The position numbers were made by a program, and so were the translations under genes. The notes beneath the pieces were generated by a model. That model saw only the letters and a list, made by a program, of their open reading frames with translations, had not been told where the DNA came from and searched no databases. Shown here piece by piece: positions 29,672 to 37,394 of a stretch of 42,131 nucleotides of DNA. The stretch is from Zipacnadum sp036504235 (GTDB lineage Bacteria; Armatimonadota; Zipacnadia; Zipacnadales; Zipacnadaceae). The stretch spans positions 1 to 42,131 of the forward strand of contig DASXVN010000036.1 in NCBI GenBank assembly GCA_036504235.1, in the 5' to 3' direction. How positions within the stretch are numbered: position 1 is the first letter of the stretch; each line of letters begins with the position of its first letter.

Positions 29672-31633
29672 TCACCCCACCGCGGAGGCCGAGCCTTCCG
29701 GGGCCGACTCCAGCCCGGCGATCAGCACAAAGCGGCTGCCCTGTCCGGGGGCGCTGTGCATCTCCAGGCGACCGCCCAGCACCTCCATGCGGCCCCGCAG
29801 ATGGCGCAGGCCGAAGCCGCCGACCGTCGTCTTCCCGACCGGCGGGTGACTTGCCTCGAAGCCGATGCCGGCGTCCGTGACTATGACTTGCACCAGGCGC
29901 TCGTCCCGACGCTGCATCAGCACGGTGGCCTGATGCACCTGCGCGTGCTTGACCACGTTGAATAACAGCTCCCGCACCGCCTGGAAGAGCAAGCTGCGCA
30001 CCTCGGGATCGAGCGGCTCGGCCTCCGGATCGGCCTCCACGCGAACGGTCAGCTCGTAACGGGTGTACATGTGGTCGGCGAGCCACTGCAGGGCCGGGGC
30101 CAGGCCGGCATCGTGCAGAATCGGCGGGCTCAGCTCCACGCTGAGCGAGCGCGTGGTCTGCAGCGACTCGGCCAGCAGGTCCTCGGCTTGCTGTAGGGCC
30201 TGTCGGTCGGCAGTGTCCTCCAGGCTGGCGCGCGCCATGCCCACATAAAGGCGGGCGGCGGCCAAGAGTTGCTGGAGATGATCGTGCAGGATCACCGCCA
30301 GGCGCCGGCGCTCGTGCTGCTCGGCCTCGGTGAGCTGGCGGGCCAGCACCTGCAACTGCCGCGTCCGCTGCTCGGCGACCGCCGTGCGTTCGGTCACGCG
30401 CTGCTCCAGGGTCTCGTTCAGCGTGCGCAACTCCCGTTCCGCCTGCTTGCGGGCGCTGACATCGCGCATGACCACCTGGGTGGCGGGCTCGCCCTGGAAG
30501 GTAGTGCGGCCGGCGGCGCTCTCCACTTCCACGGAGCTGCCATCGAAGCGGAGCAGCCGGACGTCGGCCAGGGGGGTGCGCTCGGCCCCGACCTCCAGAG
30601 CCGCCATGCGACTGGCGACCAATTCCTGAAACTCGGGGTGGATGCAGTCCAGGACCCGCCGGCCGATCACCTCTTCCGGGCGCGCCGCGCCGAACAGGCG
30701 GGCCGCCGCCGGGTTGGCGTAGACGTAACAGCCCTCCCGATGGACCACGATGGCGTCGGGAGACACCTCGACTAGCGAGCGGTAGCGCTCTTCGCTCTCG
30801 CGCAAAGCCTCCTCCCGCTGAGCCAAGTCGCGGAGGAGCAAATCGTAGGGGCGAGTCAGGCCGACGACGATGATGGCGCGGTAGATCAGGTAGAAAGCGA
30901 CGATCTTGAAATAATGCCCCGCCATGTTCTGGAACCCAAAGGGGTCGCGATAATGGGCGAAGATCATCTCGGCCGCGATGGTTACGGCCATCGAGCCCAG
31001 GACGGGGTACAGAACCGCGCGGCTGAAGCTACGGCGTTTCCGCCAGAGCAGCACGATCGCCGCCACCAGAATCCAGCAGATCGCGTGTTCGGCGCCGGTC
31101 TTAAAAGGCGTAACCACCCCGGCGGCGTTGTCGTAACAGGTCGGGAAGCTTCCCCAGGAGAAGATCGAGAGCAGCACCACGGCGGTCGCCGCGAGGAAGC
31201 CGCCGAAAGCCAGGCGCGGGTGGAGGCGACGCGTCACGAAGACGGGGGCGAGGAGCATGGTGAGGGCCTCCAGCCCGCGGGCCGCTATCCAGAGCTGGGT
31301 GGGGGTGTTGGTGGTATAGCCGGGCAAGATGTCCATGCCTCGGAAGACCAGGGTATGGACCAGATCGAGGCTCCCGATGAAGAGATAGGAGATGCCTACC
31401 CAGAGCAGGTAGTCGTTCTCCACATAGCGCCGGGAGTTCCAGGCCAGCATGAAGATGCCGCCGGCCACGATGATGCTGAACAGCTCGGCGAGGGTATGAA
31501 ACAGGAGGAAGGAGTGCTGCCGGGCCACCGCGAGGCCCACGCCCACAGCCAGCAGCAGCGCCAGAGTGGCCAGGACCCGGCCTGGTCCGGAAGCGACACG
31601 TGCGGCCCGTTCGGGAGACGAAACTGAAGCCAC
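29672..31633 (-). CDS. Sensor histidine kinase: MASE3-type membrane sensor, PAS, HisKA_3, HATPase
   Basis: 653 residues from a GTG at 31633, chosen because GGAGG sits six bases upstream and longer readings run into the previous gene. Residues about 18-260 form roughly seven membrane segments with a MASE3-like pattern (YLLWVGISYLFIGSLDLVHTLVFRGM, NTPTQLWIAARGLEALT). A PAS domain spans about 283-392, a coiled coil 395-440, and a NarL-type dimerisation/phosphoacceptor region has H450 in RRLAVILHDHLQQL. The ATPase carries the N-box RELLFNVVKHA, DAGIGFE and GGFGLRHLRGRM. It should phosphorylate a LuxR/NarL-type regulator, but none is adjacent. It is the last gene of the rpmH operon run, 13 bases after the rfaE2-like gene. 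Confidence 0.9.
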   Translation of the reverse strand: MASVSSPERAARVASGPGRVLATLALLLAVGVGLAVARQHSFLLFHTLAELFSIIVAGGIFMLAWNSRRYVENDYLLWVGISYLFIGSLDLVHTLVFRGMDILPGYTTNTPTQLWIAARGLEALTMLLAPVFVTRRLHPRLAFGGFLAATAVVLLSIFSWGSFPTCYDNAAGVVTPFKTGAEHAICWILVAAIVLLWRKRRSFSRAVLYPVLGSMAVTIAAEMIFAHYRDPFGFQNMAGHYFKIVAFYLIYRAIIVVGLTRPYDLLLRDLAQREEALRESEERYRSLVEVSPDAIVVHREGCYVYANPAAARLFGAARPEEVIGRRVLDCIHPEFQELVASRMAALEVGAERTPLADVRLLRFDGSSVEVESAAGRTTFQGEPATQVVMRDVSARKQAERELRTLNETLEQRVTERTAVAEQRTRQLQVLARQLTEAEQHERRRLAVILHDHLQQLLAAARLYVGMARASLEDTADRQALQQAEDLLAESLQTTRSLSVELSPPILHDAGLAPALQWLADHMYTRYELTVRVEADPEAEPLDPEVRSLLFQAVRELLFNVVKHAQVHQATVLMQRRDERLVQVIVTDAGIGFEASHPPVGKTTVGGFGLRHLRGRMEVLGGRLEMHSAPGQGSRFVLIAGLESAPEGSASAVG

Positions 31634-31646
31634 GGGAGGCCTCCGC

Positions 31647-32135
31647 TTACTCTCGAAACTGCACTCGTCGGATGAGGTTGGTGGTGGAGAAGTTCTCGAC
31701 CTGGGGCAGAATGTGAATCTCGCAGCCCGCCGACTCCAGGACGTGCCGCTCCTCCTGGTTGAGCGTCTCCAGGGTGTAGTCGCCGCCCTTGACGTAGACA
31801 TCCGGGGCCAGCAACTGCATGATCTCCAGCGGCGACACCTCGTCAAAAACGGTGACTACGTCTACGCACTCGAGCGCGGACAGCGCCAGGGCACGCTGCA
31901 TCTCCTCGTAGACCGGCCGGCCCGGGCCCTTGAGTTTCCGGACGCTGCGGTCGCTGTTGATCGCGACGATCAGCGCGTCACCGAGGTCGCGGGCCTGCTG
32001 CAAGTGCACGATGTGGCCGGGATGCAGCAGGTCGAAGCAGCCGTTGGTCATGACCACCCGCCGCTGATCCTCACGCATCTGCGCGACCGCCGCCACCGCC
32101 TCTTCCAGGGTGTGAAGCTTGCACAAAACGGGCAT
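31647..32135 (-). CDS. Heptose 1-phosphate adenylyltransferase, RfaE2/HldE C-terminal type
   Basis: 162 residues of the cytidylyltransferase-like nucleotidyltransferase fold: TNGCFDLLHPGH (30-41) with the HxGH signature, INSDRSVRKLKGPGRPV, then LAPDVYVKGGDYT and a C-terminal ILPQVENFSTTNLIRR. This matches the stand-alone RfaE2 that activates D-glycero-beta-D-manno-heptose 1-phosphate with ATP to ADP-heptose for surface glycans. It is present here as a separate gene, not fused to the kinase RfaE1. It implies heptose-containing LPS or S-layer glycan. GAGGAG lies before the ATG at 32135 and overlaps the jag stop region (six-base gap). No other heptose gene is in the window. Confidence 0.9.
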   Translation of the reverse strand: MPVLCKLHTLEEAVAAVAQMREDQRRVVMTNGCFDLLHPGHIVHLQQARDLGDALIVAINSDRSVRKLKGPGRPVYEEMQRALALSALECVDVVTVFDEVSPLEIMQLLAPDVYVKGGDYTLETLNQEERHVLESAGCEIHILPQVENFSTTNLIRRVQFRE

Positions 32136-32141
32136 GACCGG

Positions 32142-32900
<759 letters not shown>

Positions 32901-32911
32901 ATTGGATCACT

Positions 32912-32968
32912 ACACTCTCCTGACCGCGGGTCGCGGAGAGTGTCCTCTCATAAAGGCCCGAAGGCCTT
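32912..32968 (-). promoter_or_regulatory. Two hairpins between yidC and jag
   Basis: On the minus strand, AAGGCC-TTCG-GGCCTT (32953-32968, a UUCG tetraloop) is followed by ACACTCTCC...GGAGAGTGT (32912-32943). Neither has a T-run, so processing, mRNA stabilisation or partial attenuation is more likely than termination. The second lies about 11 bases before the jag ATG. Confidence 0.55.
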
Positions 32969-32986
32969 GGGTGTGCGAAAGACGTG

Positions 32987-34726
32987 TTAACTGCCGGGAC
33001 GAGTACGGTTCCAGCGCTTCTTCTTGCGTTTCTTGTCCGCGTCGGCTTTGTTGGTCAGCTTGCCTTCCGCGGCCGCTTTGCGCTCTTCATAGCTGGACGA
33101 GTCGCTGCCGGCGCCGTCCTCGGGCTTGCTGAGCGAGCCGGTCAAGCGCGAGAGCCAACTGCCCTGGCCCGAGCCCTTGGTGGGCATGACGTCCAGCGGC
33201 GTGGCGGTGTGATTGTACCACAAGGTCTGGCCGAGGTAGGCCACATTGGTGCCCAGCCAGTACAGCATAAAGGCGGCCGGGAAGCTCTGGAACAGGAAGA
33301 AGAACATCACCGGCATCATGTAGGTCATCATCTGCTGCTGCTGCTTCTGCTGCGGGTCCATGGCCGCGCTGGGATTCTGCTGCTGCGTGACCTTGCCAAA
33401 AGCTACCTGGCTGACCGTGTAGATGATGAGCAGGGCGATGTCGGGCTGGGCCAGGCTGTGCACCCACAGGAAGCTCTGCCCGCCCAGATTGGGCATGTAG
33501 GCGCGCACGCCCATGTATACGAAGTAGAGCAGCGGCATCTGCACCACCATGGGCAAACAGCCGCCCAAGGGGTTGACGCCGTGTTCCTGGCAAAGCTTCC
33601 AGAATTCCTCCTGGAACTTCTGCTTGTCGCCCTTGTGCTTCTCCTGCAGCGACTTCATCATCGGCTGCAGGCGCTGCATGTCGCGAGCCGAGGCGAGTTG
33701 CTTTTTGGTCAGCGGGTAGACCAGCACGCGGGTGGCGACGGCCAGGAGCAGCAGGCCCCAGGCCGCGCTGCCGCCGCAGAGCATGACGAAGGAATCAACC
33801 AGCTTGTACCAGAAGCCGTCCTGCACGAGCAGCTTGAGCGGACCGGCAATGGCGTCGCCTACCGCGAGCCGTTTCCAGTCGCCCCCGTCGGGGGAGCGCT
33901 CCCAGGTGAAGTACAACGGCTGGCCGTTTACCTGCTTGTTGTACGCGGTCCAGGCGGCGTTGTACAGGCCCACGGCGACTTTGGCATTGTTGAGTTTCTG
34001 GGGGTCGGCGGCGATATGCCCCGCCTCGGTGCCGGCGAAGGGGGAGAAGTCGTATACGGTGGGGCCCGGGGCCATAGCCGCTCGGTAGTAGTCCACCGCG
34101 GCCTGGTAAGCGCCAGCCGTCTTCTGCTCGCCGAGTACCTCGTAGATGCGGCCCAAGCGCAGGGCAACCAGCGCCGGCGCCGGCGTCAGCTTGGCGACGG
34201 TCACCGTGACCTTGCCATTGGCCTCGACCTGTGCCAAGCCCTCGGCTCGCACCGGCAGCCAGTCGAGCTTGGCGGGGAGGCCTTCTTTGGCCATGGCGGC
34301 GCCCAGGGAGAGGCGACAGCTAACCTGCCCGGCTACATCACTGGCCAAAATCCCGGTACTGGGGTCCTTGCCGAGTTGCAGCAGGCCCTGCACAGCGATG
34401 AGCTTGCCGTTCATCTGCTGGAGAGCCTGCGGCTTCTGCCCGGCGTCAGCCAGCGTGGAGAGGTTGATCAGCGGAGCCTTGGAGCCGCCGCCGCCGACCA
34501 AGCCCTTGAGCTTGTCCATGATCCCGCCGGCCTGGGGCTGGGAGGCCTGCACCCAGACCATCATATCCTGGAGGGTCTTCACCTGATCGTTGAGGGAGGG
34601 CTGGTCCTGGATGGTGAGTTCCAGAGGGAGGCCCTGCTGCCCCGGCAGAGGAGCCGCGCTCACGGTCAGCGCGCCGGCTGCCAGCACCAACAGGGATAGG
34701 ACCAAGGGCAAAGAGCGTAGTCTCAA
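32987..34726 (-). CDS. yidC: Membrane protein insertase YidC with unusual periplasmic region
   Basis: 579 residues from a TTG at 34726 with GAGGA nine bases upstream. There is a signal peptide or first membrane anchor at residues 1-25. A periplasmic region at 26-300 does not resemble the E. coli P1 beta-sandwich: it is mostly helical and contains a TPR-like stretch (about 185-265, LGRIYEVLGEQKTAGAYQAAVDYYRAAM). The conserved insertase core is about 305-535, with the hydrophilic-groove arginine R333 (LAVATRVLVYPLTKKQ), the cytoplasmic helical hairpin MQRLQPMMKSLQEKHKGDKQKFQEE and GGCLPMVVQMPLLYFVY. A Lys/Arg-rich C-terminal tail (KKRKKKRWNRTR) should contact the ribosome. The gene follows yidD by 19 bases. 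Confidence 0.94.
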   Translation of the reverse strand: MRLRSLPLVLSLLVLAAGALTVSAAPLPGQQGLPLELTIQDQPSLNDQVKTLQDMMVWVQASQPQAGGIMDKLKGLVGGGGSKAPLINLSTLADAGQKPQALQQMNGKLIAVQGLLQLGKDPSTGILASDVAGQVSCRLSLGAAMAKEGLPAKLDWLPVRAEGLAQVEANGKVTVTVAKLTPAPALVALRLGRIYEVLGEQKTAGAYQAAVDYYRAAMAPGPTVYDFSPFAGTEAGHIAADPQKLNNAKVAVGLYNAAWTAYNKQVNGQPLYFTWERSPDGGDWKRLAVGDAIAGPLKLLVQDGFWYKLVDSFVMLCGGSAAWGLLLLAVATRVLVYPLTKKQLASARDMQRLQPMMKSLQEKHKGDKQKFQEEFWKLCQEHGVNPLGGCLPMVVQMPLLYFVYMGVRAYMPNLGGQSFLWVHSLAQPDIALLIIYTVSQVAFGKVTQQQNPSAAMDPQQKQQQQMMTYMMPVMFFFLFQSFPAAFMLYWLGTNVAYLGQTLWYNHTATPLDVMPTKGSGQGSWLSRLTGSLSKPEDGAGSDSSSYEERKAAAEGKLTNKADADKKRKKKRWNRTRPGS

Positions 34727-34745
34727 GTTAACTATCCTCAGCTTC

Positions 34746-35024
34746 CTAGATAGGCGTCCCGCGGCCTGGCGGCTCCGGGGAGCCCTCCGCGCGAGCGGGC
34801 GGCACCGGGTCGTAGCCCCCGGGGTGAAAGGGATGGCAGCGGGCCAAGCGCCGGAGCGCCAGCCAGCCACCGCGCCAGAATCCGTGGCCCCGGAGGGCTT
34901 CAAGGGCGTACTGGGAGCAGGAGGGGGTAAAGCGGCAGCAATCGGGCAAGAGCCGCGAGAGCGTCCGCTGGTAGAGGCGAATCAGGGCTGCGACGCCGGC
35001 CACAGCCAGGCTGGGCCGCCTCAT
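34746..35024 (-). CDS. yidD: Membrane protein insertion efficiency factor YidD
   Basis: 92 residues: a short hydrophobic/amphipathic N-terminus (RPSLAVAGVAALIRLYQRTLS), the cysteine motif PDCCRFTPSCSQYALEAL, then the HPFHPGGYDPVP signature. It is a small membrane-associated protein that helps YidC-dependent insertion. The ATG at 35024 overlaps the rnpA stop (ATGA). The order rpmH-rnpA-yidD-yidC is the conserved one. Confidence 0.95.
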   Translation of the reverse strand: MRRPSLAVAGVAALIRLYQRTLSRLLPDCCRFTPSCSQYALEALRGHGFWRGGWLALRRLARCHPFHPGGYDPVPPARAEGSPEPPGRGTPI

Positions 35025-35362
35025 TCTCCCACCAAACCTGCCCGTCGCACCGCCCGGTCTACTTGCTCACGCAACTCCGCAAAGCTGGCGTCGGCGGCTC
35101 CGGGATGGGCGATGAAAGCCAGATCGCAGCCGGCGGGACGGATCCAGGGGACCGCGTCCAACAGGTTGCGCAGGCGCCGCTTGACGAGGTTGCGCACCAC
35201 CGCCCCGCCGACCTTGCGGCTGGCGATGGTGGCGGCCCGCAGGGGCTCGTCGGGCGCGGCGGGACGCCACACCAAAGTCAGAAAACGCCCGCGCACCCGG
35301 CTCCCCTCACGGTAGAGTCGGTCGAAATCGCGTTGTTTTCGCAAGGGGCGCCACACGCGCAC
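35021..35362 (-). CDS. rnpA: Ribonuclease P protein component
   Basis: 113 residues. It has the N-terminal LRKQRDFDRLYREGSRV, the central SRKVGGAVVRNLVKRRLRNLL with the RNR-type RNA-binding signature, and a C-terminal DLAFIAHPGAADASFAELREQV. It is the protein subunit that helps RNase P RNA remove tRNA 5' leaders. The start is a GTG at 35362. The gene lies 28 bases from the rpmH stop and overlaps yidD by four bases. The RNase P RNA gene itself is not recognised in this window. Confidence 0.95.
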   Translation of the reverse strand: MRVWRPLRKQRDFDRLYREGSRVRGRFLTLVWRPAAPDEPLRAATIASRKVGGAVVRNLVKRRLRNLLDAVPWIRPAGCDLAFIAHPGAADASFAELREQVDRAVRRAGLVGE

Positions 35363-35390
35363 GGGCGGTCAGGCCTCCAGTGCAGACAAC

Positions 35391-35528
35391 CTAGAGGGAC
35401 AGGCTGCGGCGGCCCTGGCGGCGGCGCTTGTTGACAATCCGGCGGCCGGACTTAGTCGCCATGCGGGCGCGGAAGCCGTGCTTGCGCAGGCGAGACTTGC
35501 GTTTGGGCTGGTAGGTACCTTTCTTCAC
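35391..35528 (-). CDS. rpmH: Ribosomal protein bL34
   Basis: 45 residues, MKKGTYQPKRKSRLRKHGFR then ARM, TKSGRRIVNKRRRQGR and SLSL at the end. This is the highly basic bL34 of the large ribosomal subunit, with the family's TYQPKRK and HGFRARM segments. The start is a GTG at 35528 with a weak GGTGAT upstream. It is the first gene of the run rpmH-rnpA-yidD-yidC-jag, with its promoter at 35671-35700. The usual neighbour dnaA and DnaA boxes are not found upstream, where a Flp pilin gene lies instead. Confidence 0.96.
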   Translation of the reverse strand: MKKGTYQPKRKSRLRKHGFRARMATKSGRRIVNKRRRQGRRSLSL

Positions 35529-35670
35529 TGCTATCACCGATCAGCTTGCGCAGGCACTGCTCCGATAGCAGGCGCCCCGCAGAGTTTAGGGTCCGCGAAC
35601 AGGCAAGACATATACGCCGCAGGTACGCCAAGCCCCGCGCGGGCAGCCCGGCCCCTCCGGCAGTTGGGTT

Positions 35671-35700
35671 AGTATAGCACAAAGGCCCGGAAGAAAGCAA
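35671..35700 (-). promoter_or_regulatory. Promoter of the rpmH operon
   Basis: Minus-strand TGC-TATACT (extended -10, TATACT at 35671-35676), an 18-base spacer and TTGCTT (35695-35700). The leader of about 136 bases to the rpmH GTG has no obvious structure. The -35 is part of the T-rich tail of the upstream terminator. Confidence 0.65.
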
Positions 35701-35725
35701 CGGCAGGGCCACCGAGGCCCTGCCG
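35688..35725 (-). terminator. Intrinsic terminator downstream of the Flp pilin gene
   Basis: Perfect 10-base-pair stem CGGCAGGGCC / GGCCCTGCCG with a 5-base loop (35701-35725), followed on the minus strand by TTGCTTTCTT. It lies 38 bases after the pilin stop codon. Confidence 0.8.
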
Positions 35726-35763
35726 CAAGCGGTACGGTCGTAAAAAGTAAGACTCGCGCCGGC

Positions 35764-35940
35764 CTACCCCAGCGGGGTGCTCACGCGAGTCACTGAGACT
35801 TGAATGGTGGACCTGATCTTCGCCGCGAGCCCGGCCCAAGCCGCGGCCGTGGCAACCACCATAATCGCCAGCAGTAGAGCGTACTCCACTGTGGCTACTC
35901 CCTCTTCATCGCCAAGGAACCGACGAAAATGCGTCAACAT
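35764..35940 (-). CDS. Flp-type pilin
   Basis: 58 residues from the ATG at 35940, selected because GAGGAG lies ten bases upstream; a TTG at 35958 is an alternative. Prepilin leader MLTHFRRFLGDEEG is followed by the mature start VATVEYALLLA, with the glycine before the cut and glutamate at +5, and a hydrophobic helix IMVVATAAAWAGLAA. It would be processed by a TadV-type peptidase and assembled by a Tad secretion system. No tad/cpa gene is near, so it stands alone here, ended by its own terminator. Confidence 0.88.
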   Translation of the reverse strand: MLTHFRRFLGDEEGVATVEYALLLAIMVVATAAAWAGLAAKIRSTIQVSVTRVSTPLG

Positions 35941-35958
35941 CCGAATCACGCTCCTCAA

Positions 35959-36201
35959 AACCCTACCCCACCGCCGAGCGACCCGGATGAAACTAGAAGG
36001 GGAGCGCGAATGGGGGGAAACGCGCTACCCCTTCTGTTGGACGACAGATTACACCGCAAGTTCGCCTACTACAACAGAGTTGACGCACACTGTCGCGATA
36101 CTTGCGGAATACTTGAGCAGAATTGCGGACGTCCCGGCGACGCCCCGGGAAATCGCGAGCACGTTGACCAAAGCGCGGACGGGGACTACCATGGTGGGAG
36201 A
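35959..36201. other. Gene-free region between Flp pilin and DUF1232 genes
   Basis: About 240 bases, less GC-rich than average, divergent between the pilin (-) and the DUF1232 gene (+), so it should hold promoters for both. TTGACG at 36080-36085 and ATACTT at 36099-36104 are suggestive, but the spacing (13 bases) is too short for a standard promoter. None of the palindromic repeat modules is found here. Confidence 0.45.
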
Positions 36202-36549
36202 ATGACCAAGGAACAGAAGCCGACGCGAGGGGAGCAACTGCGGGCCGCCGCGAAGCGGGTGCGGGAGGAGTTGGCGGTCTACCAGCGAGTGCTGGCGGAT
36301 CGCCGCACGCCGTGGCTGGCGCGCGGCGTGCTGGGCCTGGCGCTGGCCTATCTCCTGTCGCCGGTGGACCTCATCCCGGATTTCATCCCGGTGCTGGGGG
36401 CGCTGGACGACCTGGTGATCGTGCCGGGCCTGGTCTACCTGGCGCTGCGGATGATCCCCCCGGAGGTCGTGGCCGAGGCGCGCGCGCAGGTCAGGAGCGA
36501 CCCGCCGCCGGAGTCAGAGCCGGACTCCCCGCCTCCTGCCAAGCCGTGA
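36202..36549 (+). CDS. DUF1232 (YkvA-like) membrane protein
   Basis: 115 residues from the ATG at 36202. A charged N-terminal helix (about 1-40) is followed by the family core LGLALAYLLSPVDLIPDFIPVLGALDDLVIVPGLVYLALRMIP, a small membrane-associated hairpin with the SPVDLIPDFIP signature. The C-terminal tail is Pro/Glu-rich (DPPPESEPDSPPPAKP). The function of the family is unknown. Its last 59 bases overlap, tail to tail, the end of the zinc nuclease/phospholipase-like gene on the other strand, and the tail is the part encoded there. Confidence 0.85.
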   Translation: MTKEQKPTRGEQLRAAAKRVREELAVYQRVLADRRTPWLARGVLGLALAYLLSPVDLIPDFIPVLGALDDLVIVPGLVYLALRMIPPEVVAEARAQVRSDPPPESEPDSPPPAKP

Positions 36550-37366
36550 GCCACAGGCTGGCGAGCAGACTGCCGGCTTTGGCTAGCTGCGTACGGGTGA
36601 GCTGGGCCAACTCCGGCGCCCACTGCTGATACCGATCCGGGCCCTGCGCCGCCCCCACGATCGCATAAAGCGGGTCCACCAACTTATGCGACTCGAAGAT
36701 CGTGGCGACCGCGGCGGCGCAGGGGTCCGCCACCGGCTGCGGCGCCGTCGCCAGGGCCAGCGAGGACTGCTGAAACTCGAGGTTCGCGCCCCCCAGGAAG
36801 CCGGTCTCGTAGTCGGAGTGAATCCCCTGCAGGTACTTGCGGCCGCCCACCCGCTGCCCCGCGCGGCCGTCGAAATCCACCGTGACATGCAGCGGCTGGG
36901 TGGCGTCGCCGACGTAGTGGGCCAGCGCTCCCGCGTAGAGCGCGATATTGCGCGGATCGTCCCGGAACGCGTTGACCAGCCCCTGGTACATCTCCACGAT
37001 CCGCCAGGGCAGGAAGCCGGACTGGTTGTAGGCCAGACCACGCGTGGTGAAGAGCCGGGCCGCCTCCTCCCGGTACCGGGGCAGGTCCGCGGGATTGAGC
37101 TGCGGCGTGACGGCCTCCAGGTCGAGGTAGTGATTGGGCCCCTCCAGGATCCCCACGGTCCCGTCCTTCCACTGCAGGTCAGGCGCCAGAGCATCCTCCA
37201 CGATCTCCCGCGCGTTCAGGTCCACATAGGTCTGCAAGGGCCCGGCCGGCAGCAGGGCCACCGCGTTTTCCGTGATCCAGGTGTGCCCCTTGACTCCCCA
37301 GGCCAATCCCGGGCGAGCCGACAGGACGAGAGTCAGCAGCAGAGCGAAAGTAACCCAACGTTTCAT
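36491..37366 (-). CDS. S1/P1 nuclease / zinc-dependent phospholipase C-like secreted enzyme
   Basis: 291 residues. A signal peptide of 22 residues is cut before W23 (ARPGLA|WGVKGHTWI), which makes tryptophan the mature N-terminus; in this superfamily that residue and the following histidine bind zinc. Further ligands are in NHYLDLE, HYVGDATQPLHVTVDFDG and GIHSDYE. Such three-zinc enzymes are either phospholipases C or single-strand nucleases; the sequence does not decide which. It is exported by Sec. The last residues are a Pro/Ala-rich tail (SPALTPAAGRS) in the region overlapping the DUF1232 gene. Confidence 0.85.
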   Translation of the reverse strand: MKRWVTFALLLTLVLSARPGLAWGVKGHTWITENAVALLPAGPLQTYVDLNAREIVEDALAPDLQWKDGTVGILEGPNHYLDLEAVTPQLNPADLPRYREEAARLFTTRGLAYNQSGFLPWRIVEMYQGLVNAFRDDPRNIALYAGALAHYVGDATQPLHVTVDFDGRAGQRVGGRKYLQGIHSDYETGFLGGANLEFQQSSLALATAPQPVADPCAAAVATIFESHKLVDPLYAIVGAAQGPDRYQQWAPELAQLTRTQLAKAGSLLASLWLTAWQEAGSPALTPAAGRS

Positions 37367-37394
37367 GACGAGATCACTCCTCCTCAGATAGTGG

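Noticed and set aside
29634..31846. Longer start for the histidine kinase at 31846
   Set aside because: The added 71 residues overlap the rfaE2-like gene in another frame and are Arg/Ser-rich without features; GTG at 31633 has a good ribosome binding site.
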